NCBI GenBank assembly: GCA_019090565.1 | Contig: JAHRVS010000331.1 | Span: forward strand, 1 to 5,447 | Direction: 5' to 3' | Source: Gammaproteobacteria bacterium | Lineage (GTDB): Bacteria; Pseudomonadota; Gammaproteobacteria; Pseudomonadales; UBA3067 | Length of the DNA stretch: 5,447 nt | Program-made: the position numbers and the translations under genes | Notes under the pieces: generated by a model | The model's input: the letters and a program-made list of their open reading frames with translations, nothing else | Databases searched by the model: none | Told to the model about the DNA's origin: nothing | In this document: piece after piece, positions 1 to 5,447 of the stretch | Layout of the letters: each line of letters opens with the position of its first letter | Numbering within the stretch: the stretch's first letter is position 1

Positions 1-67
1 AAGGATGAAAATGCAGTTCGTGTGTACTAGGCCAATACAGTAGTCGTATTTAAATCGAACTTACTTT
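1..67. other. hppA upstream leader, no complete gene
   Basis: This short region holds no convincing sigma70 promoter. An AT-rich stretch around 47-55 could serve as a -10 element, but I find no good -35 partner. A frame open from the left edge reads KDENAVRVY and stops with TAG at 28-30. It could be the tail of an upstream + strand gene, but nine codons are too few to decide. Confidence 0.3.
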
Positions 68-69
68 AT

Positions 70-74
70 GAGGG
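70..74 (+). promoter_or_regulatory. Ribosome binding site deciding the hppA start
   Basis: GAGGG lies 5 nt before the ATG at 80. The in-frame ATG at 68 has only an AT-rich stretch before it with no Shine-Dalgarno match. The site therefore argues for initiation at 80, giving a protein four residues shorter than the longest open frame. The next in-frame ATG, at 89, has no comparable site. Confidence 0.55.
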
Positions 75-79
75 CTTTT

Positions 80-2086
80 ATGGAAACCATGCATTTTGCA
101 CCCCCACTTCTCGGCATTTTCGGCCTATTTATCGCATTTTTTTTCTATCGAGTTGTAAAAAAATACCCCGAAGGAGAGGGGCTTGTTGCTGAAATAGCAG
201 AGCAAATTCATCTTGGCGCGATGGTTTTCATTAAAACTGAATACAAGATGCTAGCTTATTTCGCTCTAATTCTACTTGTTTTTCTCTACTTTTTTCTTGG
301 TATCAATACTGCTATTTGTTTCGTCATCGGCGCACTAACCTCTGGCACGGCTGGTTATATCGGCATGAATACCGCCACGCGCGCTAACGTACGCACCACC
401 ACCGCAGCCCATACAGGTGGCCCCGCGGAAGCCCTTACCGTCGCATTTTTTGGTGGTTCCATTATGGGGTTGTCCGTAGCCGCTCTTGGGCTAATAGGGC
501 TGGGCGGTCTTTATCTCGTCTACGGAAGTGACCCAGAGGCCAGTCACGCCCTCCATGGTTTTGCAATGGGTGCCTCTGTGGTTGCTCTTTTTTCCCGTGT
601 TGGCGGTGGGATTTTTACCAAAAGTGCTGACATAGGCGCTGACTTGGTAGGTAAGATTGAAGCGGGGATTCCTGAAGATGACCCACGTAACCCCGGAGTC
701 ATTGCCGATAATGTGGGGGATAATGTGGGGGATGTTGCTGGTATGGGTTCTGATATTTTCGAATCCTACTGCGGTTCAATGATAGCCACCATAGCCATAG
801 CGGCAACGCTTACAGATACGGCATTGTCTGCTCTCGGTGATAGAAGCACACTGATGTTTTTACCCTTAGCACTCGCATCGGTGGGCTTGCTGTGTTCAAT
901 TGGCGGAATATTTTTGGTCAAATTATTTGCAACAAAGTCTCCAGAAGTCTCTCTGCGAATTGGAACCATGGGCGCCTCTTTGCTGTTTATTATATTGGCA
1001 TACGTGCTAATAGGCTCTCAATCCGTCGACATGGATATATGGAAGGCCGTTTTAGTAGGCTCTCTTGGGGGAATCATTATCGGCTTAATAACTGAATACT
1101 ATACGGCTGGCTCACCGGTCAAAAAAATCGCCGCATCTGGCGAAACAGGGGCTGCGACCGTCATCATTTCGGGCCTTGCTGTGGGCATGCAGTCGGTGGC
1201 TATTCCAATGTTTACCATTGCCGGCGTGATCTATTTCTCCAGTGATATGGCCGGGCTATATGGAGTAGGCATCTCGGCAGTAGGAATGTTAGCCACTGTA
1301 GGTATCACCATGGCCATTGATGCCTATGGGCCTATTGCTGACAATGCGGGGGGTATCGCTGAAATGGGAGGGCTTGGAGAAGACACCCGTAAGATTACAG
1401 ATTCACTCGATGAGCTGGGTAACACCACGGCCGCGATTGGTAAGGGCTTTGCTATCGGCGCAGCCGCTCTCGCCGCCTTAGCAATCATTACTGCCTATAT
1501 AGAAACGGTTTCCATGCAGGTAGAGGGGTTTCAGCTTCTTCTTAACAACCCAATGGTTTTAATTGGAATGTTCATTGGTGGAGTCATCCCTTTTGTCATT
1601 GCATCAATAACGATGAACGCCGTAGGAGAAGCTGCTTTTGATATGATTCATGAAATCCGTCGCCAGTTTAGAGAGATCCCCGGACTTCTTGAGGGTACGG
1701 CAAAGCCCGACAACGCGCGTTGCGTCGATATAGCAACTCAAGCTGCGCTAAAGAAGATGATCTTGCCTGGGATTATTGCCGTGGTGTCACCAGTTATCGT
1801 CGGATTTGTCCTTGGGCCTGAGTCTCTTGGTGGAATGCTAGGTGGCGCACTGCTGGGGTGCGTCTTGCTTGCTCTAATGATGGCAAATGCTGGCGGGGCA
1901 TGGGACAACGCTAAAAAACATGTCGAAAAAGGGAATTTAGGCGGAAAAGGCTCTGACACGCATACCGCAGTGGTGGTTGGCGATACCGTCGGCGATCCCT
2001 TTAAAGATACTTCTGGCCCGTCTATGAACATCCTTATTAATGTAATGGCCATCGTTAGCTTAGTTATTGCACCATTACTAGTGTGA
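80..2086 (+). CDS. hppA: Membrane-bound ion-translocating pyrophosphatase, K+-dependent type, probably Na+-pumping
   Basis: This is an integral inner-membrane pump that hydrolyses pyrophosphate to phosphate and uses the energy to move Na+ and/or H+ out of the cytoplasm. Numbered from the Met at 80 (668 aa, a normal length for bacterial members), the substrate-site hallmarks are all present: R173 in SRVGGGIFTK, DIGADLVGK from 184, the DNVGDNVGD repeat from 210, D225, DNAGGIAEM from 421, NAGGAWDNAKK from 603 and GDTVGDPFKDTSGPS from 634, with K642. Many hydrophobic segments alternate with these loops, as expected for a fold of about 16 helices. In GNTTAAIGKG (447-456), Ala451 and Gly454 replace the Lys and Thr of K+-independent enzymes, which predicts K+ dependence. 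Glu228 lies three residues after D225, as in Na+-pumping enzymes, while plant H+ pumps carry the Glu seven residues after; here that position is Gly. The start at 80 is preferred over an in-frame ATG at 68 because GAGGG at 70-74 sits 5 nt upstream of it. The family is certain; the transported ion is inferred. Confidence 0.97.
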   Translation: METMHFAPPLLGIFGLFIAFFFYRVVKKYPEGEGLVAEIAEQIHLGAMVFIKTEYKMLAYFALILLVFLYFFLGINTAICFVIGALTSGTAGYIGMNTATRANVRTTTAAHTGGPAEALTVAFFGGSIMGLSVAALGLIGLGGLYLVYGSDPEASHALHGFAMGASVVALFSRVGGGIFTKSADIGADLVGKIEAGIPEDDPRNPGVIADNVGDNVGDVAGMGSDIFESYCGSMIATIAIAATLTDTALSALGDRSTLMFLPLALASVGLLCSIGGIFLVKLFATKSPEVSLRIGTMGASLLFIILAYVLIGSQSVDMDIWKAVLVGSLGGIIIGLITEYYTAGSPVKKIAASGETGAATVIISGLAVGMQSVAIPMFTIAGVIYFSSDMAGLYGVGISAVGMLATVGITMAIDAYGPIADNAGGIAEMGGLGEDTRKITDSLDELGNTTAAIGKGFAIGAAALAALAIITAYIETVSMQVEGFQLLLNNPMVLIGMFIGGVIPFVIASITMNAVGEAAFDMIHEIRRQFREIPGLLEGTAKPDNARCVDIATQAALKKMILPGIIAVVSPVIVGFVLGPESLGGMLGGALLGCVLLALMMANAGGAWDNAKKHVEKGNLGGKGSDTHTAVVVGDTVGDPFKDTSGPSMNILINVMAIVSLVIAPLLV

Positions 2087-2087
2087 C

Positions 2088-2113
2088 GAAGGGCATTTCT
2101 AAAATGCACTTTT
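2088..2113 (+). terminator. Candidate weak intrinsic terminator of hppA
   Basis: Immediately after the hppA stop, GCATTT (2093-2098) pairs with AAATGC (2102-2107) around a 3-nt loop. Beyond one G/A mismatch the stem continues by about three to four pairs, which include part of the TTTT at 2110-2113. The T run is short, partly inside the stem and followed by C, so termination would be inefficient. On the opposite strand no T run follows the hairpin, so if functional it acts only on hppA. Confidence 0.4.
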
Positions 2114-2140
2114 CACGCGACCCCTGCATTAGCTTCGTAC

Positions 2141-2177
2141 TCGAATCCTCGTGTATGCTTTATACAAGAGGATTCGA
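2141..2177. repeat. Near-perfect inverted repeat between convergent genes
   Basis: The arms TCGAATCCTCGTGTAT (2141-2156) and ATACAAGAGGATTCGA (2162-2177) are complementary at 15 of 16 positions around a 5-nt GCTTT loop. The outer 10 pairs are perfect, followed by one mismatch and then five more pairs. No T run follows on either strand, so it is not a textbook intrinsic terminator. Its place between two convergent genes fits a transcript-end hairpin, a barrier to opposing transcription or a protein-binding palindrome. The function is not determined. Confidence 0.7.
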
Positions 2178-2216
2178 CCTGCGGGCTTCCTTGCTCTCAG
2201 GAGGGTCGCTATTTTT
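2175..2216 (+). terminator. Possible second terminator-like hairpin with T run
   Basis: CGACC (2175-2179) can pair with GGTCG (2204-2208), and inside it TTCCT (2187-2191) can pair with AGGAG (2199-2203) around a 7-nt loop, leaving about 7 unpaired bases on the left arm. A TTTTT run follows at 2212-2216. The bulge makes the stem poor, and it shares bases 2175-2177 with the larger inverted repeat, so the two structures compete. It could act as a backup stop for hppA read-through. Confidence 0.2.
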
Positions 2217-2302
2217 AGAGATATCCTTGACCTAGCCCTCAAGGGTTATCAGAGGGTTTGTATACAATCAACTGCAATACTCGCCAACAAGAAGCCCTTT
2301 AC

Positions 2303-5002
2303 CTACGAAGCCACCTCTTGGTCAATGACCATGTCCGAAGCTTTGCTTTCTTTTAATTTACCGAATAAGCTCCCAAACGCCCTATCTATCAGCGATCCGC
2401 CTTGCAGCATTGCCACTGAATCAGTATTCAAATCAAACACCATTTCTGAATAGGACTTTACAAATTCTTTTTGTCCGCGGCGATTAACAAATACAAGCTC
2501 CTTCGTTTCGGCCATTTTTTCAATTAATTTCACTCTAAACCGGGAGCCATCAGATGACTTAAATACAAACCACTCATTGACTTCCAAGTCATCAATTTTC
2601 AATTGGTATTCCATTTCTTTTTGGGCATGTTCAATTTTTTGGCGTTGAATAGCGGTGGGGGGCCGGTTATCTGAGTCTGTGCGAAAAACAACTTCTTCAA
2701 TATTTCCTGGTGTTTTATTTGAAGCACTCGCCACAGCCTCCTCCTCGACGACGGCAACTTCAACGATAGTTAGCGCTTCAGAGTCTTGTATTTCCTCTGG
2801 GCTTTCCAAGCTTTTTAGCATATTTTCTATTTCTTGGTCTATCCTCGGCCCTTTAGAAGCCGAGGTGCCCGCTATCTGTACCAACTCAGGGCCACCTAGA
2901 TTCTTAAACATTGTTCCCGCCTCGCCATCTACCGCTGGTGCCGATAGCTCTGGCCTATTTTTAACCTTGTTGGTTTTATGTTTTGCTTGCCTGACAAAGG
3001 CCTCCATGTCGTCCTCACCGACCTGGTAATTCGCTTCATTTTTATTCGATGCCGAAGCAGGGTCTTTATCAGAACTTACACTGGTACTATCATTTCCAGC
3101 TTTAAACGCCGCTATATGGGCAACCTCTAGACGCGAGAAAAACGCTTGAGCTCTAAAGGGGTCGAAAGATATTTCAGTAAGGCCTTCATGTAAATCAGTT
3201 AACAACTTAGGCAGCAACTTTGCACGTCTTGCTTGGGTGCTGGCATCAACCTGAGGCTGTACGCTCAAAATAAGGTCTTCTGCAATTTGAATCTGGTTTC
3301 GCCATGCTCGGCTATTTTTGCCATTATTCACATACGTTGCATAAAGCGCCTTATTCCAAGCTTCGAACAATATATCGTTGACTGCGCTGGGTATGACGCT
3401 CCCTGCACAAAGGCTATTCAATATTAGCTTAATGTTTTTTGCCGCATGCTTTGACTTAGACGCCCCCGCTTCATACTCTCTTGTTCGTTTTTCAATAATC
3501 GCTGTGCGTTTTTTTTCTTTCTCACCTTTTTTGATGAAAATTAAATACTGCTCCTCGAACAACAATGTATCGATGTTTTCTGCATTACACACTGCGTGCA
3601 CGGTATCGAATACTCGCTCCAAAAATACATCGCTACCTCCTTGTCGCTCTGCAACCCAGCCGACGCTTGCACGCGCCAACTCATTTAACAACATGCGGGC
3701 GGGGTGACGGGGCATGTTAAAAAAATCCCTGTCTTTTAAGGCAATTTTGATTATTGGTATTTGCAGCCGACTAATCAAAGCTTGAATCGTATCTGGCAGG
3801 TAGTCATCCTTAAGTATTATGTCAAACAGCATTTCTACGAGATTAATAACGTCTTCGTTTTCTTCCTTTATATTTTTAACACCGCTACCTGAAATTTTGG
3901 CCAGTTCATCGGCAATTGACAACCTGACTGCAGAAGCAGGCACAAGAGGCACCTGATTATTTTGCAGCGAGGAAAGATTAAGCCCAAGTTCACTGGATGT
4001 CTCAATTTGTGCATGAATATTATTCAATACGTCCAGTAACTCAGAGGAGGTCACAATATGGTGCCCCTGTAAGTCAGCCCCCCTCCCTGCAGCATGCCCT
4101 GATGGCTGCCCGCCCGCTGCACCCTCACCCGCCGTTGCGAAACGAGCCGGAGCGGTGCCATTTATACGCGCCTGGTATAGAAAGCCCTGCAACTCCTTAA
4201 ACTGTGGGCCAGCTGATGATTCGTCAAGGCTAGCTAGTTCATTTAAATTTGAAACGAGTGCTTCGGTCAATTTTTCTGCGCGGCCAACACTACTATCTGT
4301 GTTTTTTGTCGCTTGATACCGCAAATCGGGCAATACACCTGCCTCAATAAGCACGGCATTACTTTGGGCAAGGACCTCTTTGAGGCAGGCCATCACCGAA
4401 AGGTCGAACTGCTTGAAAAGGATTATTTTACAGCGAATTTCCAGATTTACACCGGATGCAGCAGTAGCCAGTATTTCAGAAATGGCAATGGGGGCAAGCG
4501 GGTTATTATTTTCATCAATACGCGTACCTGCCACCAGTGCATCGAGGCGCATAGACAGATGATAAATCGCTTTCTGGTTATCAGCACTAGCCTTGGTAAC
4601 CATGGTTTCAAGCGCAATGTCTTTTTCTAACTCATCATCTTTAACCAATGACAATTCACTGTTTAATTGATCGTTCACATTGCTCATTCGCTTAGAAGGA
4701 AAAGTCTTAAAGCTATCCCTTAGCCCCGCGTCAAAGGACCGCTCTGCGTCCTCACGCCCAAGTCGCAGTTCACGCATCGCGTCAAAGTAAAGATTTTGCT
4801 CGTTATCACTTTTCCCATTCTCGGCTCTCTGAAAAAAAGAGGTATCAGCGTTATCCAGTGCTGCCTCAAATGCCCCGCTCAGAATGGGCACTACAAGCTT
4901 TTGTATTTCGTCTAAAAGTGCGGGAAGCGCTTTGGAGCTAGCAGGGCCTTTATTGGGCTCTGCCTTCATAGCCTTGGCCTTGGACTTGGACTTGGAGTTC
5001 AT
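2303..5002 (-). CDS. DUF1631-family protein, function unknown
   Basis: Large soluble protein, 899 aa from the ATG at 5002, with no signal peptide or membrane segment. I assign it to the DUF1631 family (some homologues are misleadingly named thymidine phosphorylase). An N-terminal region contains EQNLYFDAMRELRLGRE at about 68-84. The helical core runs to about residue 626 and includes the signature RLQIPIIKIALKDRDFF...HPARMLLNELARASVGW (412-449). A hydrophilic, acidic, probably disordered linker spans roughly 636-795. A small beta-rich domain at about 803-857 (EWFVFKSSDGSRFRVKL, then LVFVNRRGQK) resembles a PilZ-type barrel but lacks its c-di-GMP motifs. The N-terminus is Ser/Lys-rich and a Gly/Ala-rich insertion lies at 287-308. 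A GTG at 5014 extends the frame by four codons without a ribosome site, whereas GAGAG lies 5 nt before the ATG, so I prefer 5002. It is monocistronic here, converging with hppA. The biochemical role is unknown. Confidence 0.9.
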   Translation of the reverse strand: MNSKSKSKAKAMKAEPNKGPASSKALPALLDEIQKLVVPILSGAFEAALDNADTSFFQRAENGKSDNEQNLYFDAMRELRLGREDAERSFDAGLRDSFKTFPSKRMSNVNDQLNSELSLVKDDELEKDIALETMVTKASADNQKAIYHLSMRLDALVAGTRIDENNNPLAPIAISEILATAASGVNLEIRCKIILFKQFDLSVMACLKEVLAQSNAVLIEAGVLPDLRYQATKNTDSSVGRAEKLTEALVSNLNELASLDESSAGPQFKELQGFLYQARINGTAPARFATAGEGAAGGQPSGHAAGRGADLQGHHIVTSSELLDVLNNIHAQIETSSELGLNLSSLQNNQVPLVPASAVRLSIADELAKISGSGVKNIKEENEDVINLVEMLFDIILKDDYLPDTIQALISRLQIPIIKIALKDRDFFNMPRHPARMLLNELARASVGWVAERQGGSDVFLERVFDTVHAVCNAENIDTLLFEEQYLIFIKKGEKEKKRTAIIEKRTREYEAGASKSKHAAKNIKLILNSLCAGSVIPSAVNDILFEAWNKALYATYVNNGKNSRAWRNQIQIAEDLILSVQPQVDASTQARRAKLLPKLLTDLHEGLTEISFDPFRAQAFFSRLEVAHIAAFKAGNDSTSVSSDKDPASASNKNEANYQVGEDDMEAFVRQAKHKTNKVKNRPELSAPAVDGEAGTMFKNLGGPELVQIAGTSASKGPRIDQEIENMLKSLESPEEIQDSEALTIVEVAVVEEEAVASASNKTPGNIEEVVFRTDSDNRPPTAIQRQKIEHAQKEMEYQLKIDDLEVNEWFVFKSSDGSRFRVKLIEKMAETKELVFVNRRGQKEFVKSYSEMVFDLNTDSVAMLQGGSLIDRAFGSLFGKLKESKASDMVIDQEVAS
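4973..4996 (-). repeat. Hexanucleotide tandem repeat at the start of the DUF1631 gene
   Basis: Read on the minus strand, TCCAAG occurs three times in a row followed by GCCAAG, giving four 6-bp units just after the start codon and one Asn codon. They encode SKSKSKAK, a basic tail. Because the unit is a multiple of three, copy-number change would lengthen or shorten the tail without shifting the frame. Confidence 0.8.
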
Positions 5003-5014
5003 TCGTTCTCTCAC

Positions 5015-5447
5015 GTAATAAGTATGTAGAAAAGCCTACCCTGCTGAGTGGGCATTCTTTCATAATATAAGCGGCTATAGTAGAAAAACTTATGTGAACC
5101 CGTTGCGATAATACCCCAAGTCTTGGCGATATAAGATGAGCCAACCGCGCTCCAACCGTCTCGCCTTAGGCTTGTGCTCGCTCATAAAAGCCCCGCGTCA
5201 TCTTCAATTGTGAGGCAGCACTCAAGCTTTTTGCGAACATCTACTCAGCAAACCCATCTCTTTGGCAAAAAAGGGGAAAACCGTTTGCACCTTAACTACG
5301 AATAAGCAGTTGCTTTAATTACCATTAACCCCCCCGGCGAAGTGCGACACAACCGATAGTCCCTTGCCGATGTCTTTGCTCATAGAAGAAAGTTGCGACT
5401 GGCTATTTATCAGCCTTATCAGCGCAGCCACCCATAGACTCGCCCTT
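5015..5447. other. Region upstream of the DUF1631 gene with no supported gene
   Basis: About 430 bases hold no long frame with a credible start on either strand. Besides the promoter candidate I see a small palindrome CCAAGTCTTGG (5116-5126), a distant inverted pair GCAAAC/GTTTGC (5248-5253 and 5283-5288), a run of seven C (5329-5335) and a 9-bp tandem repeat (5406-5423). I found no tRNA-like cloverleaf. At the right edge a + strand frame opens with ATG at 5370 (MSLLIEESCDWLF...) and stays open to the end, while a minus-strand frame enters from the edge and stops at 5403 (ending GGCADKADK). At most one is likely real; neither has a recognisable family or a good ribosome site in view. Confidence 0.5.
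5062..5089 (-). promoter_or_regulatory. Weak sigma70-like promoter candidate for the DUF1631 gene
   Basis: On the minus strand TATTAT (5067-5062) matches the -10 consensus at five of six positions and lies about 60 nt before the preferred start codon. Sixteen bases upstream, GTTTTT (5089-5084) is a poor -35. The placement is right for this gene but the -35 is weak, so this is only a candidate. Confidence 0.3.

Noticed and set aside
11..43. Possible 10-residue leader peptide (MQFVCTRPIQ) with AAGGA at 1-5 before hppA
   Set aside because: A good spacer is the only support; no attenuator structure or regulatory codon run accompanies it.
707..730. Perfect 12-bp tandem repeat (GATAATGTGGGG twice) inside hppA
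   Set aside because: It encodes the DNVGDNVGD pyrophosphate-binding motif present throughout the family; identical codons over two units are not by themselves notable.
1738..2109. 123-codon minus-strand frame antisense to the 3' end of hppA
   Set aside because: It is explained as a shadow of the strongly conserved hppA reading frame.
2131..2177. tRNA-like TCGAATCC sequence considered as part of a tRNA gene or attachment site
   Set aside because: No acceptor stem, D arm or anticodon arm can be built around it; the sequence is fully explained by the inverted repeat.
2151..2453. 100-codon + strand open frame starting MYALYKR
   Set aside because: It starts inside the inverted repeat, runs antisense into the 3' end of the DUF1631 gene, and shows no ribosome site or recognisable protein character.
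4950..5144. Minus-strand 64-codon frame overlapping the start of the DUF1631 gene
   Set aside because: It begins at TTG, has no convincing ribosome site, overlaps the better supported gene in another frame and resembles no known protein.
5136..5213. 25-residue + strand frame starting MSQPRSNRLALGL
   Set aside because: It is very short, has no Shine-Dalgarno match and no recognisable features.
5315..5383. 22-residue minus-strand frame containing a run of seven G, considered as a phase-variable small gene
   Set aside because: There is no ribosome site, no longer frame is restored convincingly by a shift at the run, and a single 7-base homopolymer is weak evidence.

Overview
The window reads as an ordinary chromosomal stretch of a Gram-negative bacterium, most likely a gammaproteobacterium. 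That placement is inferred from the DUF1631-family protein together with a bacterial membrane pyrophosphatase of the K+-dependent type. I see no mobile element, CRISPR array, rRNA or tRNA gene.

Layout. Positions 1-79 are a short leader with no complete gene I can support. Positions 80-2086 (+) encode a complete membrane-bound, ion-pumping pyrophosphatase (hppA type). Its residues predict potassium dependence and a sodium-type ion gate. Positions 2087-2302 are a convergent intergenic region with a weak terminator-like hairpin right after the hppA stop and a striking 16-nt-arm inverted repeat at 2141-2177. Positions 2303-5002 (-) encode a large soluble DUF1631-family protein of unknown function, with a conserved helical core, a long acidic linker and a small beta-rich C-terminal domain. 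Positions 5003-5447 hold a weak promoter candidate for that gene and otherwise no convincing gene. Two very short open frames touch the right edge on opposite strands, and neither can be confirmed from this window.

The two genes converge, so they are not an operon, and nothing in the sequence links their functions. The pyrophosphatase would use PPi released by biosynthesis to export Na+ and/or H+ across the inner membrane. The DUF1631 protein is probably cytosolic and its role is unknown. I looked for a new system and did not find a convincing one. The most useful leads are the pump's ion-specificity residues, the intergenic inverted repeat, and the unusual low-complexity and repeat segments in the DUF1631 gene.
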